From Nageia nagi (Eukaryota > Pinophyta), in assembly GCA_050084985.1 (NCBI GenBank), contig JBITNC010000001.1:199020001-199084000 (forward strand): a DNA stretch of 64,000 bases, given 5' to 3'. Position 1 is the first letter of the stretch, and every line of letters begins with the position of its first letter. This document shows, one piece after another, positions 23,554 to 38,019 of this stretch. The position numbers and the translations under genes are program-made. The notes below the pieces were generated by a model. That model worked only from the letters and a program-made list of their open reading frames with translations, ran no database searches and was not told the DNA's origin.

Positions 23554-23600
<47 letters not shown>
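23552..23600. repeat. (TA)n microsatellite
   Basis: About 24 uninterrupted TA dinucleotides followed by TTTATTTATTTA, just downstream of element A inside element B. Confidence 0.9.
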
Positions 23601-23603
<3 letters not shown>

Positions 23604-24439
23604 ATTTATTTATTTATTTATATTTATATATTTAGCGATCAAACTTTGTATGACTGCCTATTTTTAAATGTTTTCTAAGTTTCTATCTTTAGTTTGTTTG
23701 ATATTATGGGCTCATGAGTTTGGACCTGATGCATGAACCAAATAATGAAGTTTAATCTAAAACCTACGATAGAAAAATGATCCTAATATGCAAAATTTAC
23801 TCATGATAATGGAATAAGCAATCCTAATGTAATATGATCAGTAATGAAACCAAACAACCTAACCTAATTGAATTAGGTTCAAGAGCACCAAAGAGATCCA
23901 CATGAATATGTGCAATTTTTTTCTAATAAATGACATGCACCCTTATCTAAGAACATTCCTTTAAGTTCTAGAAAGGTTACTAGAAGCTAGAAATACTATC
24001 CTTAAAAATTATGTCTTAGGAATTGCACACTATTAGCAGTGTGAGAAAGGTCTTGCATGTTGCTATTGGCATATTCAAAATTATTGTAGGTCAAGGAGTG
24101 AAATAAAAACATAATACCATACAAAAAAATAGAAAATTCTTTATGCATATGCAGACAAATAATAAAAATGCATGAAAATATAAAAGATACCTTACCTTAC
24201 TATTATACACTATCTACAAAGATGATGAAAATTAAGCAATTATTTTACATATCTAGGGAGTTTTTCTACCTAAATACACTTCATAGAGGAACACACAAAA
24301 AGAGGTACCTTTGGTTGAGCATTTTCCACATCATTAGCTCCATGCAAATAGTGTTGGACACCACTAGTGGTATTCATTTTGAATCCATTTTTAATTTTGT
24401 TGTGAGGAGCATGCCTATATCCATGATTATTAGTAAAAT

Positions 24440-26664
24440 AATGACATAATTAATTAGAAACACTCATTGTGTCGATACAACCTCTTGGTTTTGAAGAAGG
24501 TAGAGGATTGGTGAAGATTCCTAATTTTTCATTGTCATGGTGTATAGGCCCTACTTGCTCAGTTGGCTTAGCATCCATCTTGATAGCTCCTTTATCAATG
24601 AAATTCTATATAATATGATTGAGAGACCTGCAATTGCATGTTAAATGTCTAGGTACCCTATGATAATTACAAAACTCTTCATAGCAAAAAAATGCTTAGG
24701 CACACCATTAGAGAACCTGGGCTCAATAATAGGAGGTAACTCAATAAGTTCTTTATCCAACAAAACATTAAGAATTTATCAACAATATCAATCAAAGGAG
24801 TAAACTATGACCTAGGTTTAGATTTAGTTCTTCATTTATGAATAACATTATTTGCTTCAACCCTATTAGTTTTTTCAGGGATTAATTTTTGACAATGAGT
24901 GTTATCATTATTCTTCATAGCATACAATTTTTTGATACATGGCTCTTTTATGATAACTATATCTATCATGTCTCCTAGTAACATATCATGGTTAGAGATG
25001 ATGAATAGTTTTTATATAGGTAAGATAACATTTGCAAAATCATCTTTCAAACCTTATTTAGGCATTGTTATTCCATTAGCCATTTATTTCCATAATTTTA
25101 CAAAGACCTTGATAAATTGATTAGGTAATTGTTTAATTTTGCATAAATCCTTAAAATATACTTTCTCAGTAATATTGTACCTAAAATTTTGTAGGAATAA
25201 ATAAATCAAATATTCATACCTATCAATTATTTTTTCAAGAAGCTAAAAATACCATTTGAGTGCATCATCTTTCAAACTATGGGAGAATAATTTAGCTAAC
25301 AAGTTTGTATCATGCATATATTCAATAGCTTCTTCTTGGAACTTCTTAACATGAATTTTAGGATCTTGCATACTATCAAATTTAGTAAACTTGACACTCT
25401 TTTTTCCAAGAATGATCTTAGTAAAGATTTTTTGAGTTAGATGCTTCTTAAGACAAGATAAAATATCATCTTCATCAACCAAGGTCTTTTGAGATGCTAG
25501 ATTGCTAACATTGGCTAAGTTAATCCTTGGTGATAATGGTGGGGTTTGAGGTGGAAAATGAGGTGGGTTAGTTTTATGTGGATCCTATATCCTTTTAAGT
25601 TCAACCTCCTTTAAAGCAAAAAATGGACCTATGTGATTAACTCTCTCATGCTCTAATTTATTTAGTATTTCAGTTAGTGCTTCTAACTATTTTTGTGGAG
25701 GTTCTTTATACCAACTAGTAGTATCTTGTAAGTGAAGAAGGATACTAGTTTTGATGTGATGTTCTTCTAATGTCCAATTGGGCTAAAACTTGTAATCTTC
25801 ATTAATCATTATATCAAGTTGTTAATTGATAAAAGTTTCATAATCTTCATCTTGTACAATATTCTTATATTTATAATTCATACATTTTTTGAAGTGATCA
25901 GGCTTGAGGATGAGGTGGCTATAATCATCATCATCTTTATCTTCACTTGTGACATCATCTTCATCCTTATTTTCATTAAGTGGTTTTGTGCCCTCTCCAT
26001 TTATCTTAAGATATAGGCCAGTAGCATATTTTTCCATGCCATTAGCATCATGGTCATAGTCTAGCATGCTAATAGCACTGTCATCTTTGTGATTAAATAC
26101 CTTCCATTTTGATATTTTTGTAATTTCATAAGAAAATAGGCTATCCTTTTATGCTACAATAGAATGCTCTTCAATTAATTCATACTTAGTTAAAATATTA
26201 ATCACAAGAGGAGCATTATTTGTAAGATAATATTCCAATATTTTCCTATCAAATAACACTTCCTAAATAGATTTAGTATAACAAGGGATTCTATCCAATT
26301 CTAGAATTTCATCCTCACTATCAAAATAGTAAAAAGGAGTAGGCATGTTCTCAAACTTTAAAGGATCAATGGTAGCATATCTTTGAGGATTTTTTTCAAT
26401 AATATCCATTTTCTTGCTAGAATGTGAAGATTCAATGTCACTATGAGCATCAGGAAGGGGTTCTTAGATAGATAAGTTAAGATTATGTTGAACACTTCTC
26501 CTAAGATCACTAAAGTGGACTTTTAGCTTAGATATTTGATGATTTTTTGTATCAAGGTTTATTTTTGGGATATAAGTAGAATAAACCCTAGCTTTATCAT
26601 TTTCTTTAGCTACTATTCGAAGAGCTTCTTCTATAGGAATGAATAGTAAGGAAAATAGATTCAT
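24440..26664 (-). pseudogene. gag: Gag remnant of element B
   Basis: One minus-strand frame can be followed from 26664 to about 25050 with scattered stops. It has a long N-terminal part with an acidic stretch (NKDEDDVTSEDKDDDD) absent from element A, then a gag core: FDSMQDPKIHVKKFQEEAIE, LFSHSLKDDALKWYF (compare A's AREWFYGL) and FRYNITEKVYFKDLCKIKQ. Near 24620-24680 lies the knuckle FCNYHRVPRHLTCNC, the same C-x2-H-x4-H-x4-C form as in A, after some frame damage. The protein would have been the particle protein of element B. It is non-functional now. Confidence 0.8.
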
Positions 26665-26708
26665 GACTTCTCAAAAAAATAGCCCTAGAGAAAAAATTGG
26701 GTGTGTAG

Positions 26709-26728
26709 GAATGTTAGGTTCACTAAAA
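26709..26728 (-). other. Decayed primer binding site of element B
   Basis: On the minus strand TTTTAGTGAACCTAACAT follows the 5' LTR end, matching element A's TTTGGTGAACCCGACGTG except mainly for C-to-T and G-to-A type changes. Confidence 0.6.
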
Positions 26729-27419
26729 TGTAGATTGAAAATAATGCAATTAATTGTTTATGGGGGTTAATTAATGCACTATTGGTCTACTTGTTTCTTA
26801 TTGACACATGTATGTGAAATATGGCAATAATGAATAATAGAAAAAGACTTATTTTTAATTAGATCACATATTTATTCCACTAAGAGAAACATACATAAAA
26901 TACAAGCATACATTCACCCAATTACACGTTGTTGGCATCCTATATTAGGTACACCATTGATGGCTTAAGATAAGCAATATAATAGTTGCAATAAAGAATG
27001 TAGCAATGAGTGAATGGAGTAATCATATAATGAATAAAAGATAATAAATGATGTTCACTTGTTACAAATATGATATTCATAAAGGTTCTCATTAGGTCTT
27101 GTTCTTTGTTCTCTCCTTGTCTATCTTCAACCTTATCATGGCTTCTGCAATATCTTGTAGCCTTGATGATGATATTCTATCTAATTTTCAATTGATATGG
27201 TCTCCTCCTCCAAGGATCTTTGATCCCTTTTTGGTTTCCATTGATGCCTTTATATATCAATACTTCTATTATAAGATTTGACCCCTAATTCATGATATGG
27301 TGGTCCATTACATAAATTACATAGCTTTTGGGTATTTTTAACCCTTTTTTACATAATACATCATTAAGGCTCTAAGATGAATTATTTAAATAATAATAAT
27401 TTATTTTTAGGCATTTACA
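26729..27419 (-). repeat. 5' LTR of element B
   Basis: Direct match to 10076-10765 over the whole length, both TG...CA bounded. Short open frames in the two LTRs align to each other and carry no known domain. Confidence 0.85.
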
Positions 27420-27853
27420 GCTGCAAATAGGTGACTCATGAGATATATACTTAATACTAACTTAATTATAGTTTATTTCATTGTGGATTAAAATCTTTTG
27501 CAAAAAATATTAATTTTTTATTTTTTATTAGATATCTCTTTCAGGATTTTACTTCATTTATTTATTTTATATTTATATTTATGATGAGATGATATTTATC
27601 AACCATTAGGCCTAATATAGCTTTTTATGATGGACCCATTCTCAAATTGATCATTTATAGTAATTAATACACTTACACTCTATATTATATCAAAATATTT
27701 CCTTTAATATAATTTTCTACATATTTTCCCATCAACTATTTTTTATTCAATTATATATATATATTTTTACTATTTCTCTATTAATGTATGAACAAAATCT
27801 CCATTATTCTTAGAAAAGTGGTAACTTTTATTCATCTTTTTTTCTTTTATTTG

Positions 27854-27858
27854 ATTAG
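27854..27858. other. Left target-site duplication of element C
   Basis: ATTAG before the 5' LTR (TGTGTGACACC) and ATTAG at 37996-38000 after the 3' LTR, a perfect 5-bp match. Confidence 0.85.
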
Positions 27859-28650
27859 TGTGTGACACCTAAAAGTGGTCCCTTTAACACGATCCCACTT
27901 AGGTGCAACTTTACACACACAATTAATCATATTTTACTTTATTATCACATATTTCTTAGGTTGGATTCTTAAGTTTTATGTTAGGTACACTAGGATGGTT
28001 TTGACCAATATTCAAGGGGTCAAAAGGTGAATTATGTCTAATATAAATGTAAGTATTTTTAACCTAAGAAAAGCATGTCAAGATTACATCTCAATATTTG
28101 GTACCCTACACATTGGTATTTTTAAATATTGCCTATTGAGATTGGAATCTTATTATAACTCGAACAAATATCTATTATCCACTTCTACGATCATATGCTC
28201 TGTTTAACTTTTCTTCATCTCTATTTTCATCAATCCTTGTTGGCAAACTTCATTCCTTGGGAATGTTCGTGCCCATGCTTACATTCATGCTTGCACTAAG
28301 ATCTCAAAGATCCACACTCGTGTTGGTGTTTCTTCTACATTTGCCTTAGGATTCATATGATAAGGTCACCACTCTTCAACAAGTTCGATCATCATATCCT
28401 CAACCTCAACATAGGTAAGGACATACAAGTATTTATCTTTCACTCAATTCTTTTCTCTTTAGTGCGTGTAGTTTCATTTTACATCTTAACATCAATGTAA
28501 TTTCATTATTATGTTACTGCATTATAATATTCCCTTATTCATGTATGTTTATTCTAGTTAATTAACTTAGGTATATCATACAATAAATATTTGTGTGCTT
28601 TTAGTTCACTTAGAGTAAAACCCTAGGTGATACCAAAACACATATCAACA
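27859..28650 (+). repeat. 5' LTR of element C
   Basis: Starts TGTGTGACACCTAAAAGTGG and ends CATATCAACA. Matches 37231-37995 along its length, and element E's LTR (58458-59250) in reverse orientation. Confidence 0.85.
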
Positions 28651-28779
28651 TGTTGGTGCCCATCTTTCATAGCATATTATCTTTCTTAATTAGGCTTAGA
28701 ATATAAATGCTCTTTAACTTACAAGTATACTACAATATCAAACCTATTAAGGGTCTTATTTACGTGCTATATTCCTAAA

Positions 28780-31618
28780 GCATTTCTTGTTACTAGAAAT
28801 GAAAATATGCATCTTAATACTAACCTTGTAGCTAAGAAAACTCTAAAGAGAAGAAGAATCAATAGACCTAAAGTTATTCAAAGGAAAAGTGAAAGAATTC
28901 TCACCAAATAGCCATCTATCGATGTACAAGGGTAGATAAATAAAGAAGCTACTCATAGTGCTTCAGATTAGGAGAGCTTTTTAGATAGTTGTAACAACTC
29001 AGCTAAGATAGTAAATTAGAGGATAAATTTAGATAATACAAGATACTAAACTCCTCCAAATTAACAACCTCCTATCATAATCGAAGAGGAGATCATTGCT
29101 CAATTAAGTGATGCCAAGATATTCAAGAAGGTTATGAGTTCCAAGGAGAATAAGCATGGGTTCATCAAGCTTCTCATTGGATTACTAGTTGAGTAAAAGG
29201 CTTATGTAGTTGATGCACTTAAAGATGAAGAAGTGGAAAAATAATACAAGTTATGGCATTATAATAGGTATAAGGAGAACATTCCTTGTGATGACATGAC
29301 TCAAATCTTGAAACATGAATTTGGGATTCTTTGCAAATAGGTATGCTCCCATGCCAAATGTTCACCAATTTATCCTTATAGAAGATGGTATAGATGCCCA
29401 CATTAGTGTAGATGCTAACCTTAGTGTGAGTGTTAACCTTAGCACGGGCATTGAGCACTAGATAGAGTTAACACCCTAGTTCCTCCAATGAATTTTGTGA
29501 TAGATGTATCTCGAGAAAATCAAAAAGATATCATCAATTTAATCAATAGCATCAGTGAAAAACTTTCTCAATCTACTACATTACAAGATTTATTTCATTA
29601 AGAAGCCCAAGTTTATAATATAATTCTAGTTGATGATGAAAATAGTCTAGTCACACAACATAAATAGGATAAACAAGTTCCAAACTTTGATGATGATATA
29701 AATGCTTTTGTTGAGGATTAATGTGAATAAGGTGATCTTGCAAAATATGAAGAAATCAACAAGCTTCTAGTAGAAGTTGACACACCACATCTAGATTAGT
29801 CAAAAGAAGATAATAGGATTAAAACAAAATTTCTTCATTCGATCAATGATTAGGCTTTAACAAATAAGAGTATCCCTAAAAAAGTAAAATACTACTAATG
29901 GTTACTCCATAAAGTACAAAATGATTATATAACTAAAACATGATTATTTAAGATCAAGGATAAGAAACCAGTTTAGTGTACTCACATAGATAAGCAAAAA
30001 TATGAGGAAGAAAAAATACATAGACATCTTGCCTAGCCTATGCAACCAATCCTCAGATGGAATCAAGAAGAAAATAACATCAAATTTATGAAAATCTTCA
30101 AATGCAACAGGGAGAACATGATATTAATGTCTCATACTGATAGAGAATAATTTGTCTCATTTACATTACATAACATCATTCATAATAGGGATGACAAAAT
30201 AGAAGCTTTTGAAGTCTTTATACCTAGAAAATAGTTAGCAACCTTTGAACAAGGTCAACATTCTGAATAACCAATAGAATTTGCAAGAGAAGGTATTTCA
30301 ATTGTCATACCACCTCCACCCTTTGAGAATATAGTACCAATGATAACTCAAGATAAAATTGATGGACTACAACAACAAATCAGATAATAGCTAGTTATCA
30401 AGGATTAGCTACCCAACAAAATAAAGACAACAATCTCTTGTGTATGCAAATTTGACATATTGTATTGCTCTCTTGTAAAGAGCTGTAATTCATAAAGTTT
30501 GATGGTACTACTGATCTTTGTCTTCATGTATGCATTTTTTATAATAAATTATCTCTAACCACTTTGGATGAGGACTTGCATGCCAAGTTATTCTCTTTGT
30601 CTTTAAAAGGGAAAGACTCAAAATGGTTTAGCAAATTACCACATGCTAGTATTAGTAGTTTTGCATAATTACAAACTATATTTTGTGGCCATTATCAAAT
30701 TTGTATTGCAAAGAAATTTACATTCATCGATTTATTGAAGTTAAAGCAAAGAAAAGGATAGTCTATTGAAAAGTTTATCAAATTTTGGACTAAAAAGGCT
30801 AAGCAAGTTCATATAGATGATGACATGAAGATCATGGCTTTCTTAGAGGTACTTCAACCAAAGTATGTAGTAGAATATTTTGATTGTCGCAAGTTACCTC
30901 TTGATCATTCATATAGGCATTGTTGGAAAAAGAGAAATTCAATATTAGATATGGATATTAGAATCCTAAATCAACATAAAAAAAAATGGATAAATCCCCT
31001 TCCTAACCACAACATCAAAATAAAAAGGAATAATCCCAAGAAGCACAAATAGTAGCCAAAGTGGAAGTACAAGTACAATAACCTATAGTAGCAACATTTG
31101 ATATTTGAAAAGTTAATAGAGAAGAAAAATTAGTCTATAAATAATGTCAAAAATTTACAAAAATACACACCCATATATGATGACATTTATGAGGTCACAA
31201 GGGCCTTAATCAAATAAAAGTTATTGGTTCCATCTCCTAAGCCTACAAATCAGCCATCCTTTGCAATAAGAGTACCAAAGGAGTGTAAATCATACAAGTT
31301 CTATGAATATCACCAACAATGAGGCCATTCAATAAAGTATTATGTGACATTGCTTAACAAGATTCATGACCTAATTGATCAAAATAAGGTAGCTTTCCCA
31401 GAGTTAAAATTAGATGATAAGCCAAAGCAATTATTAGATCCTCAACATGATAATAAAAATACCATGGGCATCTTCAACAACCAATTTTTGAATTTCATCA
31501 AAGCCAAGCCATCAAACACAAGCATCAACTTTGTAGTACTCTTCCTCCACCATGGTATAAAGGTACACATTGATGTTCTTGTTCTTATCATTCAAAGTTT
31601 TTTGACATGTATATAGTA
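28780..31618 (+). pseudogene. gag: Gag remnant of element C
   Basis: Plus-strand frame pieces give a long N-terminal region, then a gag core: LDEDLHAKLFSLSLKGKDSK followed by WFSKLPHASISSFA (near 30560-30665; compare A's AREWFYGLPEGSITSFAEF), then FTFIDLLKLKQRKG, EKFIKFWTKKAKQV and a basic linker (30960-31050). The knuckle near 31295-31345 reads FYEYHQQ-stop-GHSIKYY, the same spacing as in A with the cysteines lost. After it an open stretch to 31618 has no recognised domain. Many TAG and TAA stops interrupt the frame. The element is defective for its own gag now. Confidence 0.75.
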
Positions 31619-32337
31619 GTGTAGAGGTATTTATTTAGGTTTTGTGATTAAATTCCCCTTATATCCCTATTTCTATGCTAATATGTAATCCACCTATCTT
31701 TTGTCTCCACTACATTAGGGCCATTTGTAAAATATTAAAAGCCACACCCCCATATCCCATTGTAGCTTTGTGTGCATGCACTAGTATTCTTGTCAAATCT
31801 TAGAAAGTCAATAGTACATTGATGTTGTTCATCTTCTTCTAGAGGTAATAACCTATGCCTTGTTTCATTTTATCATCTACTAAGAAAAACTTATCCTAAT
31901 CCCAGTTGATAATTTTTCATTTTGGTTCATCCATAAGTTCCTTAACTTATCAACATGTAGTTGTATCCAAACATTCTTGGATGATCAATCTAGTGATGGA
32001 GAGGTTACACCCAGCTTCATTTCTTATTTATTATGCCCACATCCATACGAGGTTCCTTTCCATATTTACTACATAGTCAAAATATTCTTATTTCTCTTCT
32101 CCATTCTTAGTGGCCTAAACATGATTTTCCTTAAACATTTCATTTAAAATTCATCTTCCACACTTAATTTCATTTTTACTTTTACATTACCTTTATTGCA
32201 AATATGATGAAATATCATCTTCATGTACCTAAACCATAAATTTTTGTGTCTTTATGCTAACCTAACATAATAAGTCACAACTAAATCTCCTAATTCTTTA
32301 ACAATGATAGTGCCCATGTTGGGTTCAATTCACTTTT

Positions 32338-32916
<579 letters not shown>

Positions 32917-33166
32917 GCCTTAAAGTAATGTATAAGCCATCATATTTTTATTTAACCATTACATAACTTCATTAAACATTAACCATACATGTTTCTTATA
33001 CTTAGCCAATTTAAAGAAAACAATCTTAAACATTCACAACATAGGCATTCCATAGCACATTTTCATAGATAATATATATTTTTTATTATATTTATCAAAA
33101 ATGAGGTAATATGTTACCTTTTTTAAAAGATACATCAAACCATGCATCCAACCAACTAGCCCTAAG

Positions 33167-35118
33167 TTAATTCCCTATATTAACATCATTAGTGGTACCA
33201 TGGTGACTCTTATAACTCCTAAAGCTCTTGGACTTATAAGTCATCTTTCTTAGAATTGGCCTCTTCAGTGTAGATTATTCCTCTATAGCTACAAGTTGAT
33301 CTTGTAGGTGTCCCTTCTCACCCAATAGGTCCTCTATCTTCTTATTCTACTCAATAACACAATCCATCATCTCTAGGAGATTATGATCCTAGGAATCATG
33401 GTGCATCTTTCATAGCATCTCCATGCTCTACTCTAGAGCCTCTAGTCATACCTTTAGCACCTCTATCTTTTGATCCTTTGCAATAGTATCCTCCTTTAGG
33501 CTCACTAGTGTCTCCTCCACTTGTTTCCTTGCTTCTTTCTCAAATTCCAGGTCTAGCTTAGTTTTATCTACAAAACAAAAATAAAACATGTATGTTAATC
33601 ATATTGTTATTGCATGTAATTCTAACTTGGAGGTACATAAAGCAATATACTTGCTAAGCTCATTCTCAATTTGCTATTATGTATCTTTAATAGGAATCCC
33701 AATGGGCACATCTCATTCCCCTTACTTACCATATTGCGATGGCTCCTCCACTTACACATACTCCTCCTCTTACTCATCCCAAACACCTTCCTCTTCCTCT
33801 TCTTCCTTTGTCTCTCCCTTGATAGTCTTTGCCAACCACTCCAACCCATATAGTTTGAGTGGATTGGATCTAAACTTGACCCACCATTTCAAATAGGCTT
33901 GATCAAACTATGGCCTATTAGGTTTCTCATCTCCCTCATTTTCAAAAGCACTCCTCAACCCATGGTCCTAGGGAGGTAGTCATTCCTCCATGTACTTAAG
34001 AGGAGTATCATATAAATTAAAGTCATGTTCCCTATACTTACCTATATTAATCACAAACTTGCATTTTTATGGAATACACTTCCTCCTACCAAAATATCTC
34101 ATGACTCTCTTAGGTCTAATTAGCTCTATAAATATTTTCTATGTCTGCAAGTAGCTTGATATGTGTTACCAATCTAGCTCACCCCTTGACTCACTTAACT
34201 AATAAGGTATGGTCACATAAGTATATATATATATCATATTTTCTACAAAACTAAAGCCATGAGTTAGTCTCTTCCTTACACCAATAAACTAAACTATGTA
34301 TGGTAAATTATTTACCACCTATTAAACCATCCATGACTTTCTTGTACACCTCCATAGTCTTGTGGACCAATATAATCTTCCCATGATTCATCCATCAATG
34401 CCATATCAGATGATTGAGAGCTATGTCATATATAAGAAGCTCTCTAGGTATCACCATGATAATATGCTCATATGTACAACATTGTATCATAAATGAATGT
34501 GCCACTCTCTTCCCACTCTTTTGCACCATGATGTAATTATGCAAGTCATGGTAGATCTAGGAAATAATGTAAGATGCCATACATATTAATGATATTGGAT
34601 CATTTCATAAATAATTGATATGAGTCCAAGTGGAAACACCTCATAATTCTTGTATGGATAGATAATATCATCAATGCATATAGTCATAACCAACCAAACT
34701 TACCTAAATCTCTTCATCTTGCTTCTAAAAGCATGATGAAGGCACCTTTCTTCCCCTCATGATGATATGGAAAACTTGTAAGCCAATTGGTCAACAATTT
34801 GTATTACTTATCAATCATCCCCTCCTTGAATAATATGGGCTTCCCCTTCATAGGAACCCACATAATCTTATGAATATCCTCAGGTACTATAGTAATCTCC
34901 CCAATCAGAAGATGAAATATTTTGATCCTCTCAAACCATATCTCTATCAAGGTTGATAGTAGCTCTTTATCCAATCAAATGTATGAAGCATGGAAGAGCT
35001 TCCCCATACCAACATGCTACAACACCCCCATATCCTCCTCCATTATCTTATCCTTCATCACTAGATACTTCTTCCAACTTTGAGACATAGGCTTAGGTTA
35101 CATGAGGAATTGGTGACA
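33167..35118 (-). pseudogene. Antisense PMD gene remnant of element C
   Basis: Minus strand. The main exon starts after a TATGCTTGTAG acceptor at 35118 and carries MSQSWKKYLVMKDKI, then LLSTLIEIWFERIKIFHL, LIGEITIVPEDIHKI and MWVPMKGKPILFKEGM, the PMD core matching elements A and E. Two introns: 34315-34243 (GTAAAT...TTTGTAG) and 33654-33568 (GC-AG, GCAAGT...TTTTGTAG, phase 1). The final exon (33567-33167) encodes a coiled coil that begins NKTKLDLEFEKEARKQVEET and ends in a basic tail with KSFRSYKSH. Several stops break the frame. It is homologous to the element E copy exon by exon. The function in a retroelement is unknown. Confidence 0.8.
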
Positions 35119-36360
35119 CTACAAGCATAAATCAACAAGCTACATATTAGTTTTTGATGTAATTTAAATAAAAACATAGTATAAAAATTTATTTGGTTAT
35201 TTCTAGCACACATAACTAAATACCATAGCTATATAACCATTTACTCTTCCCAAAATTAACTTTGTTGCAATAATGTCCATGCTAGGCTTTTTGTGACCAA
35301 TGTTTTTGAAAATTGGGGGAAAACTCCCTTTACCCTAAAGATTCGGCAAAATCATGATCTCACACCCATTTAACCCCTTTATATTCAAAAATTACTAGGC
35401 CCTAGTCACTAAAACCCTACCTTAAAAACCTATGATGTTTCCCATCTCCTTCATTTCACATGCAAAATTCATGAAATAAAAGCACTAGGTTGGTCTTAGA
35501 TACTAACCACATAAGTAGAAATCATGTTATGTCATAAGAGGTAAGCTCTATGGTTCTCTTGCTCTATAATCTTCATCATGGAATGCAAACTTGGCTTAAA
35601 ATCCTAATAAAAACCATGACACTAGACCAAACTACCTTAATTTGTGAACCAAGTTACTTACCTAGCAATGTTGATAGCTCACAAGGCTCAACATAACCTA
35701 AATAAACTCACCCAATCCTTCCTATACCAAAGCTCAACCTCCAATACTGAAAATGATAAATAAGTCACTATCTGCCCTATTTAAAATTAAATTAGGTTAT
35801 ATTTAATTAGGTAGATGTTAATTAATGATTGTCTTCTACCTCTTATGTCTTCAAAATATGATTTTTTTACTACTTACATCATTCGATTCAAGTGCCAAAA
35901 AGTTTGGTAGTTTAAATCATAATGGATCCTTGCATTTGTGCTCACATTAATGCTTTCATTATCATTCTTTGGCATTCACATCCTCAACCTAAAAATCACA
36001 AGTCCTCTAGCTATATGTGGTCTAAAAATCAATGTAAGACTATCATATCTTGAATAATCAAGTTTTTATAGACATGAACAAACATCTAATCAAAGAATGA
36101 ATAGAATGATGCATTCATTACACATTCATTCTTGGGTCCAATGCATTCATCATAAAATCAAGCACTTTACTAGCAACCATCGGGTATGAAAATATCTTTT
36201 TTAGGATCATATATCATGCTACATGTTGCAACCTCAACAACAAAAGCATATAGTGCAAAATCACTAATGTGCATGCTAAAGCTAGCATAAATGTTGGGTT
36301 ACAAAGGTATTAATCAGACCAAATCACAACACATCAACATAGTGGTTAAGTCATAGTGAG
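35119..36360. other. Region upstream of the antisense PMD gene, element C
   Basis: Expected to hold the first exon and promoter of the antisense gene, by analogy with element A, but I could not identify either with confidence. No other gene seen. Confidence 0.4.
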
Positions 36361-36369
36361 TGTTTCTAA

Positions 36370-36840
36370 CCTTATATATACTTTGCATTTAATCATTTGC
36401 ATGATTGGGAAATATTCAAATCAATCATCATTGAGTCACCTTTATTGGTTGGGTGTCAACTAACCATCACTCTTAATCACATCTAAGAATGGGGCACGCA
36501 CCTCATGATGATGACTACATCTCATATCAATATCTAAGAATGGGATATGAACCTCATGAAGATGAATGGTATATCACATAACATGGTTGGGAAATATTCA
36601 AACCAACCATATCTTTGAGTCACCTTTTTTGGTTGGTTCTTAACTAACCATCACCATATTATTGTTTTTTATTCATATGTTGCATCTAGGAGTGGAGCAT
36701 GTACCCCATGATGATGTTAACATATATGGTTTTGATGGCATATGTTCCATCTAGGAATAAGGCATTTATGCCATGACGATGTGGATAAACCTTTATCATG
36801 ATTTCCTATGTATGCATCTAAGAATGAAACATTGAGTATT
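36370..36840. repeat. Diverged tandem repeats in element C 3' region
   Basis: A block with CATCTAAGAATGGGGCACGC, ACCTCATGATGATG and a block GGGAAATATTCAAA...TTGAGTCACC...GGTTG...AACTAACCATCA each occur two to four times with substitutions. The same blocks occur in reverse at 59690-60090 in element E, so the repeat belongs to the family. Confidence 0.7.
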
Positions 36841-37217
36841 TCTGTATTTGGTGTTCTCAAGATGATGTATGCATATTATATTAATTTCATACTTGCTTCA
36901 TTATTGTTATATCATTTAATGAAATGCTATGATGTTCTCTCCCACTATCAATACTATATATTTTATGATTTAACAATCATGTATGTGTTTGGAAGTGTTT
37001 GCCTCTCATTTTTAGATTTCATTCTTTGCTATTTGTTAATTATACTATATACAAGCCATTACATCTCACAACCAAGGCAAAAAGGGGGCAATATACATCA
37101 TCAAATCCTTAATGATCTAGATAGCTAAATTAGGGAAGTATCAAATTTTTCTTCTTGTTACCATTACTTCCTTTGCAAGTATAATGTAATTTCAAGATTC
37201 AATTTCATTATACTTAC

Positions 37218-37230
37218 AAAGGGGAGCATC
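37218..37230 (+). other. Polypurine tract of element C
   Basis: AAAGGGGAGCATC immediately before the 3' LTR, nearly the same as in elements A and E. Confidence 0.8.
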
Positions 37231-37995
37231 TGTTGACACTTAAAAGTGTTCTCCTTAACATGATCCCACTTAGGTGCAAATTTACACACATAATTATTAC
37301 ATATTTCTTAGTTTGTGTTCTTATATTTTATGTTAGGTACACTAGGATGACTTTTACCAATATTCAAGGGATCAAATGGTGAATCATGCTTGATATAAAT
37401 AAAAGTATCTTGGAAAGCATGTTAAGATTACATCTTGATATCTAGTACCCTACACTTGGGGGTTTCTAAATGTTTTTTATTGAGATTAGAATCTTGTTAT
37501 CACTCGAGAAAATATTTGTTATCCACTTCCATGATCATATGCTCAATTTGACTTATCATCATCTCTATTATCATTGATACTTGTTGGTGAACCTCATTCC
37601 TTAAGAATGTTTGCTCCTGTGCTAATGTTTGCACTTGTATTGAGCTCTTATAGATTCATTCCTGCATTGGTGTTTATTCTGCATTTGGCCTTGGGGTTCA
37701 AATGGAAAGGTCACCAATCTTCAATAAGTTCATGCATAATATCCTTGACCTTGATGCAAGTAAGGATATATAGGTATTTATATTTCATTTTATTCATTTC
37801 TATTTAGTACATATAGTTGCATTTTATATCTTGACATCATTTTAATTTTATTATTTTGTTACTATAATATGATATTCCCTTATTTATGTATGTTTGTTTG
37901 AGTTAATTAACTTAGGTATATCATATAATAAATGTTTATATGCCTTTAGTTTACATAGAGTAAAACATTAGGTGATACCAAAATATATAACAATA
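37231..37995 (+). repeat. 3' LTR of element C
   Basis: Starts TGTTGACACTTAAAAGTG and ends with TATATAACAATA, where the expected terminal CA has become TA. Followed by ATTAG target duplication. Confidence 0.85.
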
Positions 37996-38019
37996 ATTAG
38001 CTAATGTTTATTTATACTC

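Larger units (their letters stand above)
10076..27419 (-). mobile_element. Element B: old non-autonomous gypsy-like LTR retrotransposon with antisense PMD gene
   Basis: Two direct LTR copies (10076-10765 and 26729-27419) flank the element. On the minus strand the order is LTR, a PBS-like sequence, gag (26664 to about 24440), then the antisense PMD remnant (plus strand, about 13483-15288), a tandem repeat block (11300-12070), a polypurine tract (10766-10780) and the 3' LTR. Element A (15289-23528) lies inside it, at the downstream end of the PMD remnant. Without that insertion B is about 9.1 kb. No reverse transcriptase or integrase is visible, so it is probably non-autonomous. Both coding parts are full of stops, and the LTRs differ at many sites, so B is much older than A. 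Confidence 0.8.

Noticed and set aside
33588-33896. Plus-strand Ser-rich frame resembling a minus-strand frame at 62555-62761
   Set aside because: Both are shadows opposite the acidic part of the PMD genes of C and E; their similarity simply confirms that those genes are homologous.
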